Shown one piece after another: positions 33,146-41,132 of a stretch of DNA of 64,000 bases (positions are counted from its first letter, which is position 1; every line of letters begins with the position of its first letter). The translations under genes were made by a program, and so were the position numbers. Under the pieces are notes generated by a model. The model was not told where the DNA came from and searched no databases. It saw only the letters and a list, made by a program, of their open reading frames with translations. This DNA is from Lachnospiraceae bacterium (lineage in GTDB: Bacteria > Bacillota > Clostridia > Lachnospirales > Lachnospiraceae): positions 1 through 64,000 of the forward strand of contig JAILFA010000035.1 of the NCBI GenBank assembly GCA_024687125.1, in the 5' to 3' direction.

Positions 33146-34512
33146 TGGAAGTTGGTGATCAGTGTAACGATCCTCAGTGCAAACAACAGGGCGACTACCC
33201 ACATGACCGGACCGACATCCTTGGCCTTGCCTGTGAAGGTCTTGATGATGACCCAGGTCAGGATCGCGAACATGATACCCGTCGCGATGGAGTAGGTCAG
33301 CGGCATCATGATGATCGCCATGTAAGCACCCGCGACATCGGCGATGTCGCCTTCAAACTTGATGTTCTTGGCGGAGCTGATCATCAGCATACCGACATAG
33401 ATCAGAGCCGGAGCGGTCGCAAAACCGGGGATCGTCAGGAAGAGCGGTGCCAGAATGAGGGACAGGACGAACATCACGCCGGTCGTAAGAGCGGTGAGAC
33501 CGGTCTTTCCGCCTTCGGCAACACCGGCACCGGATTCCACGAAGCTGGTGACCGTTGAGGTACCGAGCAGGGCGCCTGCCGTCGTACCGATCGCGTCCGC
33601 CATCAGGACCTTGCCGGCACGGGGAAGCTTGCCGTTCTTGTCAAGCAGGCCTGCCTTGTCGGCGACACCGACGACCGTGCCGATCGTGTCAAACAGATCG
33701 ACATACAGGAAAGCAAATACGATAGCAACAAAGGAGATGAAGTTCTTGGCCACCCAGCCGAAATCAAGCTGGAACGCTGTCTTGGAAAGGCCGCTGAAAT
33801 CAAATCCGACGATAGAGGACGGGATCACGCTGTAGACACCCGCATCAGGGTTCACAACGTACCAGCCCGTTGCTTCCGCGATCATGCCGAGGACCCAGGT
33901 GGCGATGATGCCGATGAGGACGGAACCCTTGACACGGAAGTGGGACAGGATCAGGATGATCAGAAAACCGATCAGAGCCAGGGACATGCCCGGATCTGTA
34001 AAGCTGCCGAGCTCGACCGTCGTCGCATCGCTCGGGATAACGATGTTGGCGCCGCGCAGGCCGATGAAGCCGATGAACAGACCGATACCAACGGTGATGC
34101 CGTTCTTAAGATTGGAAGGGATACCGTTGATGATCTCCTCACGGACCTTGAAGATGGAGAGCAGGATGAAGATGAGACCTTCAACAAAGACCGCCGTCAG
34201 GGCAACCTTGAACGCGTCCGGCTCACCGCCGAGCTCGCCCAGGCATACCGTATAGGCAAAGTATGCGTTCAGGCCCAGGCCTGCGGAAAGAGCGATGGGG
34301 TAGTTGGCCAGAAACGCCATGATAAAAGTTGCGATGGCAGACGCAATGGCAGTTGCCAGAAAGACACCGTTACTGTCCATTCCGCCGGCGCTCAGGATGT
34401 TCGGGTTGACGGCCAGGATATACGCCATCGACAGGAAGGTCGTCAGACCCGCCACGATCTCCGTGCGTACATCGGTTCCATGTTCCTTTAGCTTGAACCA
34501 CTTCTCCAACAT
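33142..34512 (-). CDS. NCS2-family purine permease (AzgA/PbuG-like)
   Basis: Proton-coupled nucleobase importer, most like guanine/hypoxanthine permeases. The ATG at 34512 (MLEKWFKLKEHGTDV) lies 8 nt after AGGAGGAG. The 456-residue protein has many hydrophobic helices and the AzgA signatures: TEIVAGLTTFLSMAYILAVNP, ALSAGLGLNAYFAY and TVTSFVESGAGVAEGGKTGL. Its stop overlaps the start of the RNase lipoprotein, and the barstar gene follows, so nucleobase uptake is co-expressed with a secreted RNase. Confidence 0.93.
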   Translation of the reverse strand: MLEKWFKLKEHGTDVRTEIVAGLTTFLSMAYILAVNPNILSAGGMDSNGVFLATAIASAIATFIMAFLANYPIALSAGLGLNAYFAYTVCLGELGGEPDAFKVALTAVFVEGLIFILLSIFKVREEIINGIPSNLKNGITVGIGLFIGFIGLRGANIVIPSDATTVELGSFTDPGMSLALIGFLIILILSHFRVKGSVLIGIIATWVLGMIAEATGWYVVNPDAGVYSVIPSSIVGFDFSGLSKTAFQLDFGWVAKNFISFVAIVFAFLYVDLFDTIGTVVGVADKAGLLDKNGKLPRAGKVLMADAIGTTAGALLGTSTVTSFVESGAGVAEGGKTGLTALTTGVMFVLSLILAPLFLTIPGFATAPALIYVGMLMISSAKNIKFEGDIADVAGAYMAIIMMPLTYSIATGIMFAILTWVIIKTFTGKAKDVGPVMWVVALLFALRIVTLITNFQ

Positions 34513-34574
34513 TGTTTTTTCTCCTCCTGATTGTTTCATTTTTGCTTCACCACAAACGTGGCAACAACACTAAA

Positions 34575-34602
34575 ATTGTACACGAATCACCGTTTTTGTC
34601 AA
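34575..34602 (-). promoter_or_regulatory. Strong promoter of the permease-RNase-barstar operon
   Basis: A perfect TTGACA (complement of 34597-34602), 16 nt, TACAAT (complement of 34575-34580), located just beyond the carB stop. The leader of about 55 nt contains a small CCAC/GTGG hairpin but no recognisable purine riboswitch. Confidence 0.8.
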
Positions 34603-34620
34603 TCAGGCGATCCGTTTGCC

Positions 34621-37600
34621 TCAGCCGATCTCCTCGTGCCACTCCTGCAGGGATTTCAGCGCTGAGGCGGGGCCGTTCTTGAGCTGCCGGATCCCATCCG
34701 CTGCCGCGCGCGCCGCGGCGATCGTCGTGATGTAAGGGATCCTGGCTTTGATGGCGCTCTTGCGCAGATAGCTGTCATCATGCTCGGCACCGGCACCGAT
34801 CGGCGAATTGACGATCAGATCGATCTCGCCGTTCGTGATCATGTCCTGTACATTGGGCCGGCCCTCAAAGTCCTTTTTGACCCGCGTCACAGGCACGCCG
34901 CTCTGCTCGATCGTCTCACAGGTCTTCCCGGTAGCCAGAACGGTAAATCCATCCTCATGGAAGCGCTTTGCGAGCTCCGCGGCCTCCGGCTTGTCCTCGG
35001 CGTTCAGCGAGATCAGCACGCTTCCCTCCGTCGGAAGCGTCGCCTTGGCGGCCTCTTCAGCCTTGTAGAACGCTTCGCCGGGGGTCTTCGCGATCCCGAG
35101 CACCTCGCCCGTGGAGCGCATCTCCGGCCCGAGGAGCGGGTCGACCTCCGGGAACATATTGAACGGGAAAACGGCTTCCTTGACGCCGTAGTACGGGATC
35201 TTCTTTTCTCCGAGGTTCTCGATCGGGCTCTTTCTGCCGGTGAGGCCCATCGTGATGATCTCGGTGGCAAGCGGCACCATGCGGATACCGCAGACCTTGG
35301 ACACCAGCGGCACCGTGCGCGAAGCTCTCGGATTGGCTTCCAGGACAAAGACCTTGCCGTCCTCGATGGCATACTGCATGTTCATGAGACCCACCACATG
35401 CATCTCCACCGCGATCTTCTTCGTATACTCACGGATCGTTGAAAGCAGCTCGTCCGGGATATGCTTGGAAGGCAGGATGCAGGCGCTGTCGCCCGAATGG
35501 ATACCGGCGAGCTCGATGTGCTCCATGACCGCGGGCACATAGGCGTCCGTGCCGTCGCTGATGGCATCGGCCTCACACTCGAGAGCGTTGTGCAGGAAGC
35601 GGTCGATCAGGATCGGGCGGTCCGGCGTCACGCCGACGGCGGCCTTCATGTACTCCTCGATGGCAGCCTCGCTGCGCACGACCTCCATGCCGCGTCCGCC
35701 GAGCACATAGGAGGGACGGACCATCACGGGATAGCCGATCCTCGCGGCCACCTGCTTGGCCTCCTCCACCGTGGTCGCCATGCCGGACTCCGGCATCGGG
35801 ATCCCAAGCTTATCCATCATCGCGCGGAACTGGTCGCGGTCCTCGGCGAGGTCGATGACCTCCGGTGTCGTCCCGAGGATCTTCACGCCCTCTTTTTCCA
35901 GCTTGGCCGCGAGGTTGAGCGGTGTCTGACCGCCGAACTGCGCGATCACACCGAGCGGCTTTTCCCTGCGGTAGATCGCGAGAACATCCTCCAGCGTCAG
36001 CGGCTCGAAATACAGCTTGTCCGAAGTGTCGTAGTCCGTGGAGACCGTCTCCGGGTTGCAGTTGACGATGATGGTCTCGAAGCCCAGCGCTTTGAGCGAC
36101 TTGGCGCAGTGGACACAGCAGTAGTCAAATTCGATGCCCTGGCCGATCCGGTTGGGACCGCCGCCCAGGATCATCACCTTGTTGTTCTTCGGAGCGTTTT
36201 CTTCCGCCTGCTCCTCTTTTCTCTCCGCGTAGGTGGAATAGTAATACGCGCTGTCCTGGGTACCGGACACATGGACGCCGTCCCAGGTTTCCGTGATCCC
36301 CAGTCCCTCGCGCTGTCTGCGGATATCGTCCTCGGACAGCTCCAGGATCTGTGCGAGATATCTGTCGGAGAAGCCGTCGCGCTTGGCCGTGATGAGCATT
36401 TCATCCGGCAGGCCCTTGCCCTTATAGGCGAGCATCTTTTCCTCTTCCTCGACCAGCTCCTTCATCTGGTTCAGGAACCAGTGCTTGACGCCCGTGATCT
36501 CAAAGAGCTCGTCGACCGTCATCCCCTTGCGGATCGCCTCATAGAGGATAAAGTGCCGCTCGGAGCTCACGTCGATGAGGAGCTTCTTAAGCTCCTCGAC
36601 CGGAAGCTCGTGGTAGTTCTTCACAAAGCCCAGACCGTAGCGGTCCTTTTCCAGCGAGCGGATCGCCTTCTGGAAGGCCTCCTTGTAGTTCTTGCCGATG
36701 CTCATGACCTCGCCGACGGCGCGCATCTGCGTGCCCAGCTTGTCCTCGACGCCGTGGAACTTTTCAAACGCCCAGCGGGCGAACTTGACGACCACGAAAT
36801 CGCCGTTCGGCACATATTTGTCCAGCGTCCCGAACTTCGCGTCCGTGAGCTCCGCGAGTGTCAGGCCCGTCGCCAGTTTTGCGGATACGAGCGCGATCGG
36901 GAAGCCGGTCGCCTTGGAAGCCAGCGCCGATGAGCGCGAGGTACGCGGATTGATCTCGATGACGATCACGCGTCCGGAGACCGGATCGTGCGCGAACTGC
37001 ACATTGGTCCCGCCGATGACGCCGATATGCTCGACGATGGCGTAGGCCTGCCGCTGCAACTCCTTCTGAAGATCCTCATCGATGGTCAGCATCGGGGCTG
37101 TGCAGAAGGAATCTCCGGTATGCACGCCCACGGGATCCACATTTTCGATGAAGCATACCGTGATCATGTTGTTGTCCTTGTCGCGGACAACCTCCAGTTC
37201 CAGCTCCTCCCAGCCCAGGATCGATTCCTCGACCAGGACCTGGTGGATGAGAGACGCCTGCAGGCCGCGCGTACAGACCGTCCGCAGTTCATCCTTGTTG
37301 TAGACGAGGCCGCCGCCGGTACCGCCCATCGTGTAGGCGGGCCTGAGGACCACCGGATAATGCAGCCTGTCCGCGATCGCGAGCGCCTCATCGACGCTGT
37401 AGGAGACCTCGCTCCTGGCCATTCCGATGCCCAGCGCGTCCATGGTCTTTTTGAACTCGATCCTGTCCTCGCCGCGCTCGATGGCGTCCACCTGCACGCC
37501 GATCACTTTGACGCCGTAGAGATCCAGGATCCCTTTCTTGTACAGCTCGGCAGCCAGGTTCAGTCCTGACTGTCCGCCCAGATTCGGAAGCAGCGCGTCC

Positions 37601-37848
37601 GGCCGTTCCTTTTCGATCACGGCGGTGACACGTTCCGCGTTGAGCGGCTCGATGTAGGTGTGATCCGCCATCTCCGGATCGGTCATGATCGTTGCCGGAT
37701 TGGAGTTGACGAGCACGATCTCGTACCCCAGGCTCCGCAGCGCCTTGCACGCCTGCGTCCCCGAGTAGTCAAACTCGCACGCCTGCCCGATCACGATCGG
37801 GCCCGAACCGATGATGAGTACCTTGTGAATGTCATTTCTCTGGGGCAT
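34621..37848 (-). CDS. carB: Carbamoyl-phosphate synthase large subunit
   Basis: Makes carbamoyl phosphate for pyrimidines and arginine. At 1075 residues it has the full duplicated structure: the first ATP-grasp half (KVLIIGSGPIVIGQACEFDY at 9-28), the second half (KVMILGGGPNRIGQGIEFDY about 558) and the C-terminal allosteric MGS domain (TGKTCETIEQSGVPVTRVKK). No carA lies beside it, so the glutaminase subunit must be elsewhere. The ATG overlaps by one base (TAATG) the stop of the upstream binding-protein/GGDEF gene; AGGAG is also present. Confidence 0.97.
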   Translation of the reverse strand: MPQRNDIHKVLIIGSGPIVIGQACEFDYSGTQACKALRSLGYEIVLVNSNPATIMTDPEMADHTYIEPLNAERVTAVIEKERPDALLPNLGGQSGLNLAAELYKKGILDLYGVKVIGVQVDAIERGEDRIEFKKTMDALGIGMARSEVSYSVDEALAIADRLHYPVVLRPAYTMGGTGGGLVYNKDELRTVCTRGLQASLIHQVLVEESILGWEELELEVVRDKDNNMITVCFIENVDPVGVHTGDSFCTAPMLTIDEDLQKELQRQAYAIVEHIGVIGGTNVQFAHDPVSGRVIVIEINPRTSRSSALASKATGFPIALVSAKLATGLTLAELTDAKFGTLDKYVPNGDFVVVKFARWAFEKFHGVEDKLGTQMRAVGEVMSIGKNYKEAFQKAIRSLEKDRYGLGFVKNYHELPVEELKKLLIDVSSERHFILYEAIRKGMTVDELFEITGVKHWFLNQMKELVEEEEKMLAYKGKGLPDEMLITAKRDGFSDRYLAQILELSEDDIRRQREGLGITETWDGVHVSGTQDSAYYYSTYAERKEEQAEENAPKNNKVMILGGGPNRIGQGIEFDYCCVHCAKSLKALGFETIIVNCNPETVSTDYDTSDKLYFEPLTLEDVLAIYRREKPLGVIAQFGGQTPLNLAAKLEKEGVKILGTTPEVIDLAEDRDQFRAMMDKLGIPMPESGMATTVEEAKQVAARIGYPVMVRPSYVLGGRGMEVVRSEAAIEEYMKAAVGVTPDRPILIDRFLHNALECEADAISDGTDAYVPAVMEHIELAGIHSGDSACILPSKHIPDELLSTIREYTKKIAVEMHVVGLMNMQYAIEDGKVFVLEANPRASRTVPLVSKVCGIRMVPLATEIITMGLTGRKSPIENLGEKKIPYYGVKEAVFPFNMFPEVDPLLGPEMRSTGEVLGIAKTPGEAFYKAEEAAKATLPTEGSVLISLNAEDKPEAAELAKRFHEDGFTVLATGKTCETIEQSGVPVTRVKKDFEGRPNVQDMITNGEIDLIVNSPIGAGAEHDDSYLRKSAIKARIPYITTIAAARAAADGIRQLKNGPASALKSLQEWHEEIG

Positions 37849-39806
37849 TATCTTTCTCCTTGCCTGTGGTGTTGTTTATGTGCTGCTTTTTCTTCATACA
37901 TCCTTTCGTCCGCGATCCGGATATAGTCATCCAGCGTCAGAAGACTATGCATCTGCGTGATGACATATCCGATGCTGACCGTCGGAGCGTACGGCAGACG
38001 ATTTGCCTCCTCCGTCAGAGGTACTTCCCGGCGGACGTTGTCGATGATCTCATGCACTTTCTGATCATCGGATACCTCCATCATGACCAGAAATTCGTCG
38101 CCGCCCATGCGCGCCATGATCGAGTCCTGCGGACAGGCACGGCGAAGCGCCTGGACGATCGACAGGATCGCGAAATCGCCGCTTTCATGGCCGAACTGGT
38201 CATTGATCTGTTTCATCCCGTCCATGTCGGCAAAAAAGATCGTCAGATCCCTGCCCTCGTCGTGATGCCTGTCATAATACGGGAGTGCGACCTCCTGGTA
38301 TCCGGTCCGGTTGTACACCCCGGTCATCGCGTCCGTGATGGATGCGCGCGCGAGCAGATCGTTCGCCCCGCGCAGGCGGTTGCGGATGTAGAGATTCTCA
38401 ATGGCTCCGAGCAGCATCTGGACCGCGCGGACACCGTATCCGTCACGGATCATCTGCTCCGCCCGGTTGATCACGATATATCCGACAGAGCGGTCACCGA
38501 AATGCACGGGCAGGAAGATGCAGTCCTTGGGGGTGGCCAGCGCCTGATACTGTCTGCGCATATAATCCGTCGACTGATCGACAGCGGTCACACCGGTGCT
38601 GTCAATGACGAATGCCACCTGCATCTCCGGAGGATATCCCTCCTTGAGGAAAACACTGTCTCCCGGTTCCTGCGCATAGCTCCCGTCTCTGAGCAGCTCC
38701 GTCTGCTCGCGCTCGGAATAGAACCTCCGGTCGAGCACCAGATACAGCAGGTCACTGCCGAGATGCGGCAGCATCGGCGCAAAGGTTTTGCCGATCTCCT
38801 GTATGCTCTCACAGACCAGCAGATTGTTCTCAAAGCGGATCAGCTGACGGTTGAAGCTCTCATGCTGCATATCCTGCCGGATACAGGCATTGAAGATCTC
38901 CGCCGCCTCTTCCGGAGCCGCGGTCTCACAGCCGCAGCTCTGTCTGCGGATCATCTGCGTATAGACGATCGTGGACTTGGGGAATTCCTCACCTGCCCAG
39001 GCGGCCTGCAGATAGTCGATGCAGACACTGCCCAGCTCGGGCCAGCGCTGATCGATCGTCGTGAGGCTCGGTGTATGGCAGGCGGCCAGATTGATATTGT
39101 CAAACCCGGTGATCAGAAAATCGCGGGGGGCTGATAATCCCTGGCGTGCCGCTTCCGTACAGGCACCGATCGCGATGTGGTCGTTCGCACAGACGATCGC
39201 GTCGGGGAGCGTCCCGTATTTTTCATAAAAATGCCTGAACCCATGCTCGCCGCACAGCGGGTTAAAACTCTCGTAGTAGAAAAAATCGCTGTAATCCCGG
39301 TTATCCCAGCCGGCGAGATAATCACTGATCGCCTTGGCGCGCTCCTGACATTCCCGGTGCTCCTCAGGCCCCATCAGGAACCAGAAGGAACGGCAGTGAT
39401 GCACTTCCAGGAGATGGCGCATGATCACGGACATGGAAGCGTTGTTGTCGATACCGACGTGATGGATCCCCTCGATCCTGGTCCCGATCGAGATGGCCGG
39501 CTTACCGGTCTCCAGAACACGCCGCGCCACTTCATGACAGGCATCCCAGCCGACAAAGTTCCTCTGTTTTTCAGAGAGATCGTTGAAGATCAGGACAAAG
39601 CCGTCAAATACGTCCAGATCAGGCAGACGGAAGATGTTATATTCCCCGATGTTGTACTTTTCGTCAAATCTCCATCCGGCCCTGCTGCGGTACAGATAAA
39701 TGGCTATGTCGAGGTTTTCCTCGTATACCCGCTTGTAAAGGCCACATATTCTCGAATAGATCGCATGGTTCGCCGCATTATCCAGGAAGATGGCGATTTT
39801 CTTCAT
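37848..39806 (-). CDS. LacI-type ligand-binding / GGDEF sensor protein
   Basis: A 652-residue cytoplasmic protein. Residues 1-290 are a periplasmic-binding-protein-like domain as in LacI regulators, but it begins directly with the first strand (MKKIAIFLDNAANHAIYS) and has no DNA-binding helix-turn-helix. LPDAIVCANDHIAIGACTEA and FLITGFDNINLA are diagnostic. A middle region (about 320-480) may be GAF-like. The GGDEF domain (about 500-645) keeps ARMGGDEFLVM, so it should be an active cyclase controlled by a small sugar-like ligand. It is translationally coupled to carB. Confidence 0.92.
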   Translation of the reverse strand: MKKIAIFLDNAANHAIYSRICGLYKRVYEENLDIAIYLYRSRAGWRFDEKYNIGEYNIFRLPDLDVFDGFVLIFNDLSEKQRNFVGWDACHEVARRVLETGKPAISIGTRIEGIHHVGIDNNASMSVIMRHLLEVHHCRSFWFLMGPEEHRECQERAKAISDYLAGWDNRDYSDFFYYESFNPLCGEHGFRHFYEKYGTLPDAIVCANDHIAIGACTEAARQGLSAPRDFLITGFDNINLAACHTPSLTTIDQRWPELGSVCIDYLQAAWAGEEFPKSTIVYTQMIRRQSCGCETAAPEEAAEIFNACIRQDMQHESFNRQLIRFENNLLVCESIQEIGKTFAPMLPHLGSDLLYLVLDRRFYSEREQTELLRDGSYAQEPGDSVFLKEGYPPEMQVAFVIDSTGVTAVDQSTDYMRRQYQALATPKDCIFLPVHFGDRSVGYIVINRAEQMIRDGYGVRAVQMLLGAIENLYIRNRLRGANDLLARASITDAMTGVYNRTGYQEVALPYYDRHHDEGRDLTIFFADMDGMKQINDQFGHESGDFAILSIVQALRRACPQDSIMARMGGDEFLVMMEVSDDQKVHEIIDNVRREVPLTEEANRLPYAPTVSIGYVITQMHSLLTLDDYIRIADERMYEEKAAHKQHHRQGER

Positions 39807-39847
39807 TCCCGCTCCTTAGGTGAACTCTCATAAATCCCCAACATATG

Positions 39848-39876
39848 ATTATGCCCCATTCACAAGGCGCGGTCAA
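39848..39876 (-). promoter_or_regulatory. Promoter of the sensor-carB operon
   Basis: TTGACC (complement of 39871-39876), 17 nt, CATAAT (complement of 39848-39853). The leader is about 35 nt, with AAGGAG before the ATG at 39806. Confidence 0.75.
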
Positions 39877-39893
39877 GGTTTTCGTGGAACTTC

Positions 39894-41003
39894 CTACAGG
39901 ACCTCCAGGACCTCCGGATGGAAACAGTGTTCCCCCTCGCGGATGTCGTGAAGAATCTTTTCTTCGGCGCCGAACAGTCGGTAAGCGGAGCGCACGATGT
40001 CCAGCTGTTCATAGACATTGTCAAGGCCTCTGGGGCCGTTGAGGTGGTCCCCCCGGCAGGACTGCACGATCAGGCGGCGCGGGGCGATGAGGGAGGCGAT
40101 ATCGCCCATATCAAAGTGTTCCCACAGCCTGGGGATATAGTTGCAGCTGCAGTTGCCGCATAAAAGGAGCAGCGAATCCTTATAGCCGTACAGATAGCCA
40201 CTGATGAGCGCCGTGCTCACGCGGTCGTCCATGGCCGCGGTCCAGAGCGTCTGCATGCCGCCGCCGGAAAAACCGACGCAGCCGAAGGACGAGACATCCC
40301 ACCCTTCCGTCCGGCCGCGCTCCTCGAGATAATCCATCAGCCGCATGCCGTCCCAGGTGCACATGCCGCAGACCGTCTCCCCGAGGCCCTCCGCCATATG
40401 GGCGAGCTGGAAGCAGGTGCTGCCGAGGAAATCGTCCTCGCTGTCCCCCCGCCTGTCCTCATCACGCCGCTCGCCGAACGCCCGGCAGTCGGGACACGCC
40501 ACGACATGTCCCATGCGGGCGAGCCGCAGGCCGTAATCATAGTTGAACTGTCTGATGGCATCCGCTACCGCCGGTATCTCCGCACGGCCGGCGATGCTCT
40601 CCTTGCCGGCCCCCATGTGGCCGGGCAGTGCCAGGTACACCTGCGGACAGTCCGCGCCTTTTCCGGGAGCGATCGTTTCCGGGATCAGCAGATAGAGCGT
40701 CATCCATGTCTGCGGCTCCACCTGGATGACCACATGCTCCCTGCGGATCATCGGTGCGCCGTCCGCGGCAGGCAGCTCTGTCACCTCGTCGACAAGAGGC
40801 TCCAGAGGGCACTTTTCCATGCGGTTCATCCCCAGAAGGTCCAGGAGCGTCTCACGGCTCTTTCTGCGCCAGGGGGCAAAGTCCTCGGCGCTTTTTCCGT
40901 CAAAGGCGTCCGCGCGGGCGCGCCGGTCAAACCGGTCAAGCAGCGTCTGCATGCTCCCGTAATACTTATTGTAGTGGATGGTCCTCGGCTGTTCTCCGCT
41001 CAT
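39894..41003 (-). CDS. Alpha/beta hydrolase, acetyl-xylan-esterase-like
   Basis: A 369-residue hydrolase without a signal peptide. The nucleophile elbow is GCVGFSGGGMQTLW (Ser about 245), and the likely catalytic His is in EGEHCFHPEV near the C-terminus. VYLALPGHMGAG and ACPDCRAFGERR resemble the dienelactone-hydrolase/CE7 group of carbohydrate esterases. It ends the second sugar-transport operon, after the binding protein and a terminator-like hairpin, so deacylation of an imported oligosaccharide is a reasonable guess. Substrate unproven. Confidence 0.75.
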   Translation of the reverse strand: MSGEQPRTIHYNKYYGSMQTLLDRFDRRARADAFDGKSAEDFAPWRRKSRETLLDLLGMNRMEKCPLEPLVDEVTELPAADGAPMIRREHVVIQVEPQTWMTLYLLIPETIAPGKGADCPQVYLALPGHMGAGKESIAGRAEIPAVADAIRQFNYDYGLRLARMGHVVACPDCRAFGERRDEDRRGDSEDDFLGSTCFQLAHMAEGLGETVCGMCTWDGMRLMDYLEERGRTEGWDVSSFGCVGFSGGGMQTLWTAAMDDRVSTALISGYLYGYKDSLLLLCGNCSCNYIPRLWEHFDMGDIASLIAPRRLIVQSCRGDHLNGPRGLDNVYEQLDIVRSAYRLFGAEEKILHDIREGEHCFHPEVLEVL

Positions 41004-41065
41004 CTTACGCTCCCCCTTTTCATGAAAAAGCGCGGCACCCCCGGCCGCCGTATCCTGAGATAAAA

Positions 41066-41095
41066 CGAGGGAACTGCGCCCAGGCAGTCCCCTCG
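41066..41095 (-). terminator. Terminator between binding-protein gene and hydrolase gene
   Basis: A 12-bp stem (41066-41077 with 41084-41095, one G-U pair, 6-nt loop) followed by TTTTA on the minus strand. It lies 37 nt after the binding-protein stop and should reduce read-through into the hydrolase. Confidence 0.75.
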
Positions 41096-41132
41096 CTCTG
41101 TTTCATTACTTCACTGCAATGGCACCTGCTGA

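Noticed and set aside
34513-34580. Purine riboswitch before the NCS2 permease
   Set aside because: The leader is about 55 nt and contains only a 4-bp hairpin; none of the conserved purine-aptamer loops are visible.
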